NCBI GenBank assembly: GCA_021827875.1
Contig: JAKAUA010000039.1
Span: forward strand, 1 to 21,816
Origin: a bacterium
Lineage (GTDB): Bacteria; Babelota; Babeliae; Babelales; Vermiphilaceae
DNA length: 21,816 bases
Direction of reading: 5' to 3'
The position numbers and the translations under genes were made by a program. Numbering within the stretch: the stretch's first letter is position 1; the number at the start of each line of letters is the position of its first letter. Below, one piece after another: positions 1 through 7,060 of this stretch. The notes beneath the pieces are model-generated. The model was not told where the DNA came from. It saw only the letters and a list, made by a program, of their open reading frames with translations, and searched no databases.

Positions 1-712
1 GGCGCTTGCCGGTTGGTATATTAAAACCAAAGCGACCATTGAGATCAACTTCTTTAAGCATGGGGCGGCGCTCTTCTTGATGAAAATCTTTAAAAAATTC
101 TATTAAAGCAACTAAATCACCGGGACCCTGTCTATGCCAATTTTTCAATTGCAGGCCGCCGAGCTGCTCGGTAATGGCAAAAATATTATCAGTCAAAAGT
201 TCTTTAACGGTGACATCTTCCGCCGTTTGGTCGGCTGTTTGATCTACCCAATTGACATTGGTTAGCTTTACACCATAGAAAGGGAGATAAGCGGCAAAAC
301 AAAAATTTTCGAAGAAAAAGTAACGACTGGTAAGAGCAAATGTCCAATCCATTTTTAAATCACCGGTAACTGAAAAATGACCGCGCGTACCATTATCGGT
401 AGCATTAATTTCTGCATTGAGAACGCTAATGGGATTGTTAGCGGGAAACCCGTTAAGCATGGCTAATGCATTCTGCGTACAGTTAAAAATTTGCAAGACA
501 TTGGTTGGTTGGCTGAACATGTTATAACCGGTTGCATTTTTTACACCGAACTCGGCATAACCGTTAAGCTGCATACCCTGACACATTTTTTGATCAGGAC
601 GAAGAAGAGTATCATAGGGACGCAGCCAGTTCCATTGGCCAAGAGCATTAAGTGTATCGTTGTGTATTAAAAGAAGGGTTATGATAAAAAGTAACTGTTT
701 TTTATATATCAT
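1..712 (-). CDS. Exported protein, possible outer-membrane beta-barrel (3' part outside window)
   Basis: An open frame without stops runs from an ATG at 712 off the left edge, about 237 codons. A second in-frame ATG lies at 718, but the ribosome site AGGAAG ends one base before it and 7 bases before the 712 ATG, so 712 is preferred. The N-terminus is a signal peptide (MIYKKQLLFIITLLLI..., cleavage probably near NALG). The mature part starts QWNWLRPYDTLL and contains stretches such as LNGYAEFGVKN and LNGRFGFNIPTGKR, which alternate polar and hydrophobic/aromatic residues as outer-membrane strands do. I do not recognise a named family. It begins 18 bp after the stop of the 970-aa secreted protein on the same strand, so the two are probably co-transcribed. 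The barrel assignment is inference. Confidence 0.75.
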   Translation of the reverse strand, partial: MIYKKQLLFIITLLLIHNDTLNALGQWNWLRPYDTLLRPDQKMCQGMQLNGYAEFGVKNATGYNMFSQPTNVLQIFNCTQNALAMLNGFPANNPISVLNAEINATDNGTRGHFSVTGDLKMDWTFALTSRYFFFENFCFAAYLPFYGVKLTNVNWVDQTADQTAEDVTVKELLTDNIFAITEQLGGLQLKNWHRQGPGDLVALIEFFKDFHQEERRPMLKEVDLNGRFGFNIPTGKR

Positions 713-730
713 CGACATGCTTCCTGTTAA

Positions 731-3643
731 TTATTCATGAATGAGTAAGCCAAAGCTACCGCCAACAAACCATCGGCCGCTTGCGCTTTCGCGTACTAGT
801 GTTTCAATTTCTCCCGTTTCGACAGGCAGCGTAATAAGATTATTCACGTGTCCACGCATAGTTCCGCCGGATACAATTCCCAGTTTATTTTTATCTGGAG
901 AGGGAAAACTTAAAAGTAGCGCACCATCAGTGGCTATTTTTTTTCTAGAGCTACTCAATGTTACATGAGAACTGTTATTTTTTCCAGGAAAAATATCCAG
1001 AGCAGGTGTTACTGTTGCATCTGTTACTTGCGCCTCTCCTTGCGTGCTTTCAACTACTACACGATGTACACGTGCTCTGTTTTTGCCATATGCAGAATCA
1101 AGGACATAAAACATCCCACCCTGTCCACGCGATACATCTTGCGCTCTTCCACTGCTTGATTGAATATCAAAGTGCAACGTTGCTCCCATTTGTTCGCGCA
1201 GGGGGATGTATTGCCATTGTGCATCAAGTTCTGACTGAACAGATGCTATATCTTTACCATTGGCTATTCTCACCATTCCTGCGCTGGTAGCAAGTATTGC
1301 TAATTTTTCAGAAATGATCATATCAAAAAAACAACCCTGTCCTTTTAAAAGATCTTTCGAAGATGCAAGGACGGTAGATTGTAATCCATTTTTGAATGGA
1401 GCTGATGTAAGATTAATGCGCTCCAAGCCGTTTTTGGTCAACACATATGCATGTGAGCGATCTCCCATTATTTTGCATACAAAGCGACAGGAAGATACTT
1501 TTTTGAAAGACATAGGTTTTTTGATTGATGAAATAATACTGTTGCTAGCATCTCCTGTGCGAATAAAACCATTGCCGAGATCATCGGTTAATACCGCTAC
1601 TCCTTTTGTGCCGCCCACCAAAAGCCATTCTTCCGTTTCGTTTTGTACTAATGCAACACTGGTCAATGGCGCGATGTCTTGTAATGCGCCACCGCTTATC
1701 ACAAGAATTGATGTATCAGTTAATTCTTTATCAATGCTACCATTTGCACACTCTACTGCATTGGTAAATGAGTTGTCTTCAACTGGTATAATAGCGCCAT
1801 TGTTTATGTATCCTGTTTTAACAATAGCTATTTTGTTATTGCCAAGAATTGCAAGGTGTGGCGCTTTTTCTGTTGCTCTATCTGCATGAAAGTTTACCAT
1901 AGATCCAATCCCTTGAGTAAAATGATTTTTGATTGTTTTCTCAAGCTGTGACTGTATGTGTTCATCTTTAAGCCAGGATGTTTGTTTTACTGCGATAGTC
2001 TGCGTATCGTTATCTTTACAGTAAAAAATTATAGAGCCATCTTTTTCTTGTACTGTTGCCCCAAGTACTGCATCGGTAATACCTGCCACGCGTTGCCAAG
2101 CGGTCCAAGCAGTAATGGTTCCTGTAGCATCCATAAGTGCACGAGAGACAAATACGCCGGGCAAACATCCTTCGTCAGCTGATGAGACCATTGCATACAC
2201 GAGATCATGGTGAGCAATAATACTGCTGATGGGACCTTCTTTAAGAGCACCACCGCCAACAACTGCTGCCGCATCATCTGCAAGAAATGCATCTTCCTGT
2301 GTGGTCGCATTTTGATCAAAGAATGTATAATGTGCAGTAGGGTGCTTAACAAAGGGGTTAGCTACTTTAATAGAGCTTTTCTTCTTTGCCATGTGACCAT
2401 ATGCTGCCTCCTGATCATCTTCCTTCTCTTTTTTTGCAAAAACAGGCAGAGCATATACTGTGTGCTTTGTTTGTTCCGGTGTTCCGGTGCCGCCGAGCAC
2501 CAATAAATAAGGCAATTCTGCTGAATTGCGCATAGTGCATAGCTTGTGCAGAGTTATTTCTTTGTCAGCTCCCAAAGCGCCAAAAATAGTATTTTTATCT
2601 ACTGATAAAGTAGTTGCAGGAGCAAAAGGTTCTATTTTCCATTCTCCTGAGTTCCACTTTATAACAACAAGTGCCTGGGCGCCTGCATCATCGTGATTTG
2701 CACTTTTAACATGTAGCGCTGCGTACAGGACATTGAGTTGTGTGTCCCAAACCATATCAATTGTATTATCAATGTAGGCAAGGTCATGATTAATTTTTAC
2801 CGCATCAGATGAGAAATCTAAAGGTATTGCATGAGCCGCTATTTCAGTATCGGCGACGGGCTGCTCTTCATCAACAGTTTTTTTTACCTTCCATGTCCCG
2901 TTAGAGTCATGTGCAACGGAAGATTTTTTTTCTTCTGTTTTATTGTTTGATTGCTCACTATTTTTATCTGATTCTGCTACTTGATCAATTGATTCGTTAG
3001 ATTTCAGGGTATCGATTTGTTTGAGTTCAAAAATGACTGATTTATTTTCTTGTTTTGTCTCTTTAATTTGAATGATAGCAATACCGCTTCCCTTATCGCC
3101 AAAATCAATGGCGTCTTTACCTTGTACCGCGGCAAAAATTAAATTTGCGGGCATAGCGGCTATACCAACTATTTTACTGCACTCTTCTCCCAGGCTATCC
3201 TTAATATTTTCTAGAGTTAAAACATTATAGTTTGCGGCGCTATGAGCATTGCGAGCAAAACAGAGGCGTGTTGGAGCATCTGCGGTGACCACGATAGGGT
3301 CTGACCCTAGTGGTTGTGTAGTTAATAATGCAATTTGTGTGTCATACAGCGGATTGTCGGAATCTTGTTGAGAATTGACCATGACCTTTTTTTCAGCAAT
3401 GCCGCGGTACAGTTGGTTGGCGCTATCAAGCAAAATAAGAGAGCTTTCTTGCATGCCGTTGGCATTTGCACCCAAAATAATATTTTTGCCCGCTGCAGCC
3501 GGAGTAAAAAGAGTAATGGTGCTTAGATCGCATGGTTCATTAAAGAGAGCATTATGAAATCGCGTTGTTCCCTGAGTAACACAACAGTTTATGAAGAGAA
3601 AGAATGATAAAAATCGATATACGATGTTGCTTGCTGTCTTCAT
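731..3643 (-). CDS. Large secreted protein with beta-propeller-like repeats, function unknown
   Basis: This 970-residue protein has an N-terminal signal peptide (MKTASNIVYRFLSFFLF..., residues 1 to about 25). The start at 3643 follows AAGGA at 8 bases. No catalytic motif is seen. Short strands of the form hydrophobic-GG-x-x-G-hydrophobic recur: LVLGGTGT (381-388), WLLVGGTKGVAVL (673-685), AYVLTKNGLERI (732-743), LAILATSAGMVRI (781-793) and WFVGGSFGLLI (958-968). This is how blades of seven- or eight-bladed beta-propellers often look. Residues 212-262 form a charged Lys/Glu/Ser/Asn linker, and a second Lys-rich stretch lies at 403-426, so the protein is probably two or more globular parts. It is followed 18 bp later by the putative barrel gene. 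The propeller reading is inference. A surface or periplasmic binding role is plausible but unproven. Confidence 0.85.
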   Translation of the reverse strand: MKTASNIVYRFLSFFLFINCCVTQGTTRFHNALFNEPCDLSTITLFTPAAAGKNIILGANANGMQESSLILLDSANQLYRGIAEKKVMVNSQQDSDNPLYDTQIALLTTQPLGSDPIVVTADAPTRLCFARNAHSAANYNVLTLENIKDSLGEECSKIVGIAAMPANLIFAAVQGKDAIDFGDKGSGIAIIQIKETKQENKSVIFELKQIDTLKSNESIDQVAESDKNSEQSNNKTEEKKSSVAHDSNGTWKVKKTVDEEQPVADTEIAAHAIPLDFSSDAVKINHDLAYIDNTIDMVWDTQLNVLYAALHVKSANHDDAGAQALVVIKWNSGEWKIEPFAPATTLSVDKNTIFGALGADKEITLHKLCTMRNSAELPYLLVLGGTGTPEQTKHTVYALPVFAKKEKEDDQEAAYGHMAKKKSSIKVANPFVKHPTAHYTFFDQNATTQEDAFLADDAAAVVGGGALKEGPISSIIAHHDLVYAMVSSADEGCLPGVFVSRALMDATGTITAWTAWQRVAGITDAVLGATVQEKDGSIIFYCKDNDTQTIAVKQTSWLKDEHIQSQLEKTIKNHFTQGIGSMVNFHADRATEKAPHLAILGNNKIAIVKTGYINNGAIIPVEDNSFTNAVECANGSIDKELTDTSILVISGGALQDIAPLTSVALVQNETEEWLLVGGTKGVAVLTDDLGNGFIRTGDASNSIISSIKKPMSFKKVSSCRFVCKIMGDRSHAYVLTKNGLERINLTSAPFKNGLQSTVLASSKDLLKGQGCFFDMIISEKLAILATSAGMVRIANGKDIASVQSELDAQWQYIPLREQMGATLHFDIQSSSGRAQDVSRGQGGMFYVLDSAYGKNRARVHRVVVESTQGEAQVTDATVTPALDIFPGKNNSSHVTLSSSRKKIATDGALLLSFPSPDKNKLGIVSGGTMRGHVNNLITLPVETGEIETLVRESASGRWFVGGSFGLLIHE

Positions 3644-3773
3644 ACGATGGTCCTTTGATAAGCAGATTTGTTATTACGCAAAACTTTTTGAATGTCAGTG
3701 TAAGTGATTTTGAAAAAACTGTCATCAATCGATTGGAACTGCAAAGGAACGTATTTCTTGTTTTTTGTTTGGT

Positions 3774-3803
3774 TTGATATTTTAAATTGTAAAAAAATAT
3801 GAT
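3774..3803 (+). promoter_or_regulatory. Candidate sigma70-type promoter for the comM-acpS unit
   Basis: TTGATA (3774-3779) and TATGAT (3798-3803) are 18 bp apart, 55 bp upstream of the comM ATG. They lie in the 215-bp gap between divergent genes. The background is AT-rich, so the match is suggestive only. No convincing promoter was picked for the divergent 970-aa gene in the same gap. Confidence 0.35.
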
Positions 3804-3858
3804 ATAAAAATCTGTATAAGGTTCAATTTTTTTAATTTATATAGAGACATATACGCTC

Positions 3859-5403
3859 ATGCACGCAAAAATTTTCTCCGCAACCACCATAGGAGTTGAA
3901 GCGCATTTAGTAGAAGTTGAAGTCGATATTTCGTTTGGCATGGTCAACTTTTATATCGTTGGCTTGCCTGATACAGCAATCAAAGAGAGCAGCAAGCGTA
4001 TTCAAACCGCGCTCAAAAATAGCGGCATACGTTTGCCTGCAAAAAAAATTACCGTTAACTTAGCTCCTGCCGATTTAAAAAAAGTTGGCACCTTATTTGA
4101 TTTGCCAATAGCCATTGGCATTCTTTTAGCGGCAGAAGAGCTGGAATTAGATGCTGATTTTGTCAAAGATACTTTGTTTTTGGGAGAGCTATCGCTCGAT
4201 GGCTCTATTCGTCCTATTAAGGGAGCGCTAGCCATTGCTTATGACGCAAGACGCTTAAATAAAAAATGCATTGTGCTGCCTGAAGGCAATGCCTATGAAG
4301 CGTCTTTGATAAAAGATCTTGAAATTATTGGCGTCTCTCACATTACTCAACTTATCTCTTGGCTACGCAAAGAATCTGTTATTGCGCCTATGCAGAGCAA
4401 TTTTAATCTGCTCATGACCGAGTCAGAAGATATGTCAGTGGACTTTGCGCAGGTAAAAGGACAATATCAAGCCAAACGCGCCTTGCAAATTGCTGCAGCA
4501 GGCAGACACAATATCTTATTTATTGGCTCGCCGGGCGCAGGTAAGACTATGCTCGCCAAACGTTTGCCAACCATTATGCCGACAATGGAATTTGATGAAG
4601 TGCTGGAAACTAGTAAAGTCTATTCCATCAGTGGAAAGTTGCAGAAAAAATCACTCGTAACACAACGCCCATTCCGCTCTCCACATCATACCATTTCACA
4701 AGCGGGGCTCGTTGGTGGCGGCACTTATCCACAGCCGGGTGAGATTAGCTTGGCGCACAATGGTATTTTGTTTTTAGATGAACTCACCGAATTCAAGCGC
4801 GATACGTTAGAAGTATTGCGTCAGCCGCTGGAAGGCAAAACAGTTTGCATTGCACGCGCAAATCAATCAGTTAATTTTCCGGCAAATTTTTTGCTTATTG
4901 CAGCCCTCAATCCGTGCCCGTGTGGCTACTGGGGGGACAAAAAACGCTCGTGCCAATGCTCGCGCCAACAGATTAGTCGCTACTTAGATAAATTGTCCGG
5001 TCCCTTGCTTGACCGTATAGATTTGCAGATTAACGTACAATCAATAGAATATGATGCGATTAAATCTCCAGAATTAAAGACAGAAAGTTCTCGTGATTTG
5101 ATGATAAAAGTTGATAAGGCAATTGCCATGCAAAAAAAGCGCTGCGGTGATCGGCTTATTTGGAATGCCTACCTGTCGTCAGATTTTACAGAGAAATATT
5201 GCGTACTTACAACAGCAGCAGAAGAGATTACTCGCAAAGCATTTAATGTGCTTAATTTGAGTATGCGTGGTTATCACAAGATGCTCAAAGTTGCGCGTAC
5301 TATCGCCGATTTAGAAAAATCAGAAATTATTGATGTAAAACATATTCAAGAAGCAATCATGTACCGCTCTCTTGACCAGACCCTGGACTTGAACAAAGCA
5401 TGA
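3859..5403 (+). CDS. comM: YifB/ComM family Mg-chelatase-like AAA+ ATPase
   Basis: The 514 aa match the usual length of the YifB/ComM family. Residues 1-170 form the Lon-protease-like (S5-fold) N-terminal domain (VGLPDTAIKESSKRI; KKITVNLAPADLKK). The AAA+ module has Walker A GSPGAGKT at 223-230, Walker B ILFLDE at 303-308, a Cys cluster NPCPCGYW...SCQCS (C353, C355, C365, C367) and the conserved LLDRIDL with R386. The C-terminal Mg-chelatase-like helical domain ends near MYRSLDQ. In Vibrio and Haemophilus, ComM is a hexameric helicase that drives branch migration during natural transformation. Many bacteria without known competence also carry it, so its role here is inferred only from family. 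The ribosome site is weak. The last codons overlap acpS (ATGA), which suggests translational coupling. Confidence 0.95.
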   Translation: MHAKIFSATTIGVEAHLVEVEVDISFGMVNFYIVGLPDTAIKESSKRIQTALKNSGIRLPAKKITVNLAPADLKKVGTLFDLPIAIGILLAAEELELDADFVKDTLFLGELSLDGSIRPIKGALAIAYDARRLNKKCIVLPEGNAYEASLIKDLEIIGVSHITQLISWLRKESVIAPMQSNFNLLMTESEDMSVDFAQVKGQYQAKRALQIAAAGRHNILFIGSPGAGKTMLAKRLPTIMPTMEFDEVLETSKVYSISGKLQKKSLVTQRPFRSPHHTISQAGLVGGGTYPQPGEISLAHNGILFLDELTEFKRDTLEVLRQPLEGKTVCIARANQSVNFPANFLLIAALNPCPCGYWGDKKRSCQCSRQQISRYLDKLSGPLLDRIDLQINVQSIEYDAIKSPELKTESSRDLMIKVDKAIAMQKKRCGDRLIWNAYLSSDFTEKYCVLTTAAEEITRKAFNVLNLSMRGYHKMLKVARTIADLEKSEIIDVKHIQEAIMYRSLDQTLDLNKA

Positions 5404-5774
5404 TTCTGGGTGTTGGTATTGATGCAGTCGAAATCGCTCGTTTTGCGCATTGGCATACAAAGTCAGACAAACAATTAAGAAGAATTTTTTCTGAGGAAGA
5501 GATAGTCTATTGCCGCTCTGTGCCGGCAAAAAGTGCCGAGCGTTTTGCTGCGCGCTTTGCTGCGCGAGAGGCGCTGCTAAAGGCGCTGAGTTCTATAAAT
5601 ACAAATCTTTCTTTGTTGCAGGTTAGCAGGGCGTGTAAGATTGTCGGCATGCCACCAAAAATACATATCGATCTGCAGGCGTTAAGCGTGGACCGAAAAG
5701 GATTGACAGTGCATGTATCTTTGAGCCATGCTCAAACAGACGCTTATGCGGTTGTAGTTGCTGAGCGTGCTTGA
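5400..5774 (+). CDS. acpS: Holo-[acyl-carrier-protein] synthase
   Basis: This 124-aa protein has the standard length for AcpS-type phosphopantetheinyl transferases. The N-terminal MILGVGIDAVEI carries the Mg-binding Asp (D8). The hallmark block is RFAARFAAREALLKAL, with E57 and K61. AcpS transfers 4'-phosphopantetheine from CoA to the serine of apo-ACP in the cytoplasm, activating it for fatty-acid synthesis. The ATG at 5400 lies inside the comM stop region as ATGA, a 4-base overlap, so translation is probably by re-initiation. No separate ribosome site was identified. The C-terminus (SLSHAQTDAYAVVVAE) fits the family. Confidence 0.95.
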   Translation: MILGVGIDAVEIARFAHWHTKSDKQLRRIFSEEEIVYCRSVPAKSAERFAARFAAREALLKALSSINTNLSLLQVSRACKIVGMPPKIHIDLQALSVDRKGLTVHVSLSHAQTDAYAVVVAERA

Positions 5775-5804
5775 TCGTATGATATAAAATTATTGGAGAA
5801 GTAT

Positions 5805-6188
5805 ATGAAGAGGAAAATTATTTTTGCTCTGTTTATTTTTATCAGCATTACTGCAATGGAAGAAAAGAGTTGCGAAATAACGTTTACTAATGATTTTGAT
5901 AGGTCTGTAGTAATCAATGAAAACTCTATAACACCAAATCAAATACTCAAACTCGCTTTGCCTCATGGCAAGTCATTCGCTGTAAGGACAGCTTCTGGCT
6001 GTGCGCCGTACGTAGGCGGCGGACATTCTCTGCGCTCTTTGCCGGTGCCAATAATCAGAGATGATAATAAATTGGCCTCGTGTGCCGTCGCTCTTTCTTT
6101 TCTAATAAATGCAAAAGAAAACAGAACATATGAGGCACCTGATAATCCAAATATACTATTTTATTTTTCTCGGTGCGGTGCCCGATAA
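5805..6188 (+). CDS. Small exported protein, paralogue of the next gene
   Basis: A 127-aa product. An in-frame TTG lies upstream at 5793, but GGAG at 5795-5798 sits 6 bases before the ATG at 5805, so that start is chosen. Residues 1-18 form a signal peptide (KRKIIFALFIFISITA). The mature part begins MEEKSCEITFTND. It aligns with the 6239-6631 product over C-x-[VI]-x-[IF]-TN, then IN-x4-[IL]-x-P-x-Q-x-L-x4-L, then G-[KE]-SF-x-V. Cysteines are C23, C66, C93 and C124, an even number compatible with disulfides outside the cytoplasm. I recognise no family. The gene follows acpS by 30 bp on the same strand and could be read from the comM-acpS transcript. Confidence 0.8.
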   Translation: MKRKIIFALFIFISITAMEEKSCEITFTNDFDRSVVINENSITPNQILKLALPHGKSFAVRTASGCAPYVGGGHSLRSLPVPIIRDDNKLASCAVALSFLINAKENRTYEAPDNPNILFYFSRCGAR

Positions 6189-6238
6189 AATTTTGATTTT
6201 ATACTACCGTTCAACATTTCTTATAAATGGAGGAATAT

Positions 6239-6631
6239 ATGAATACACAAATCTATTCGTTTAGCTATTTAGTTTTAGTTCTTTTTTGTAGTGGCATCAA
6301 GGCCATGGAAGAGCAGCTTTGTAGAGTGCGAATCACTAATACTTTGCCTTGGGCGATAATGATTAATAAAACAAAATTAAGGCCGGAGCAGCATCTTGTC
6401 GCGCTATTAAAAAATGGCGAATCTTTTAATGTATATATGCCCAATAGCAAAGGAAAATATGTTTTTCACGTCAATGTTGGGCTGAAGATAAAAAATGGAA
6501 TTAAAGAACCCGGATGCAATACAGGAACATTATTGTTTTATGAGGCAGAACATAATGAGTGCGCACCTAACGCTGCAGGCGTGTCGCTTTGTTTCAAAAA
6601 AAAGTTTTATGATCCTAATAAGCAAAGCTAA
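6239..6631 (+). CDS. Small exported protein, paralogue of the previous gene
   Basis: A 130-aa product. The ATG at 6227 is part of the ribosome site region (TGGAGGAAT), and the start at 6239 lies 6 bases after GGAGG, so the shorter form is chosen. The signal peptide spans residues 1 to about 22 (SYLVLVLFCSGIKA). The mature sequence MEEQLCRVRITN repeats the MEExxC plus TN arrangement of the neighbour, then diverges with fewer aligned residues after position 70. Cysteines in the mature part are C28, C93, C108 and C118. The function is unknown. The two copies are 50 bp apart in the same direction, as expected of a tandem duplication followed by rapid divergence. Confidence 0.8.
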   Translation: MNTQIYSFSYLVLVLFCSGIKAMEEQLCRVRITNTLPWAIMINKTKLRPEQHLVALLKNGESFNVYMPNSKGKYVFHVNVGLKIKNGIKEPGCNTGTLLFYEAEHNECAPNAAGVSLCFKKKFYDPNKQS

Positions 6632-6644
6632 CCAAGACAATTCA

Positions 6645-6674
6645 TTGATATGGGTGTTGAGGTTTTTCTATACT
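6645..6674 (+). promoter_or_regulatory. Candidate sigma70-type promoter
   Basis: TTGATA (6645-6650) and TATACT (6669-6674) each match the consensus at five of six positions and are 18 bp apart. They lie 45 bp upstream of the 59-codon gene at 6719, so this small gene may be transcribed on its own. Confidence 0.5.
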
Positions 6675-6718
6675 AACTATTGTATATTTTCAAAAAATGG
6701 ACTCCGGGAGGTTATGTT

Positions 6719-6898
6719 ATGAAGAATCTAATCCGTATATGTGTGTTGGCAACAGTGTTAGTGCCAATGTTTGTCGTCCCTCAGCAACCGAATAAGCCAA
6801 CTCAAGTACAACAACAAACGGAAGAAAATGAAGAAACTCCATTACAAACAAGAGATTATGAAGAGTTTTTAGATAAAGATTGTTGCGACTGCGAATAA
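6719..6898 (+). CDS. Very small exported protein ending in a Cys cluster
   Basis: The product is 59 aa. The start at 6719 is supported by a strong GGGAGG (6706-6711) 7 bases upstream, so the longer in-frame opening at 6680 is not used. Residues 1-20 are a hydrophobic signal or anchor (KNLIRICVLATVLVPMFVV). Next comes a Gln/Pro/Thr-rich stretch, then acidic residues (EENEETPLQ) and a terminus DKDCCDCE with three cysteines. No family is recognised. The CC-x-C end could bind metal or form mixed disulfides, which is inference. It has a strong ribosome site and its own promoter candidate, so it is unlikely to be a chance frame. Confidence 0.7.
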   Translation: MKNLIRICVLATVLVPMFVVPQQPNKPTQVQQQTEENEETPLQTRDYEEFLDKDCCDCE

Positions 6899-6934
6899 CG
6901 CTATACGAAAAAAGCCTAATTTTTGTCCCTCAAA

Positions 6935-6955
6935 GCGGAAAATTTACTTTTCCGC
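6935..6955. repeat. Perfect hairpin in the gap before alaS
   Basis: GCGGAAAA (6935-6942) and TTTTCCGC (6948-6955) form a perfect 8-bp stem with a 5-base loop, 37 bp after the stop of the 59-aa gene. No T-run follows on either strand, so it is not a standard terminator. It may be a processing or attenuation structure, or chance. Confidence 0.4.
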
Positions 6956-6977
6956 CCTAAGATCATAGCTTTTTCTA

Positions 6978-7006
6978 TTGCCCAATCAGAGAAAAGCCAG
7001 TATTCT
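6978..7006 (+). promoter_or_regulatory. Candidate promoter for alaS
   Basis: TTGCCC (6978-6983) and TATTCT (7001-7006) are 17 bp apart, 54 bp upstream of the alaS ATG. Each box matches only four of six consensus positions. I see no T-box leader in this short 5' region. Confidence 0.3.
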
Positions 7007-7060
7007 AAACTATAAAATTCTCCTTTATTATTCCTAATTTTCGGAGCAATAGAAACTCTC

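Noticed and set aside
1260..1889. Long open frame on the plus strand inside the 970-aa gene
   Set aside because: It lies antisense to a gene with a good start, signal peptide and ribosome site. Its translation has no signal, motif or ribosome site of its own.
6185..6202. ATAAAAT-TTTG-ATTTTAT hairpin after the 127-aa gene
   Set aside because: The stem is only A/T and has no T-run beyond itself, so it is too weak to call as a terminator.
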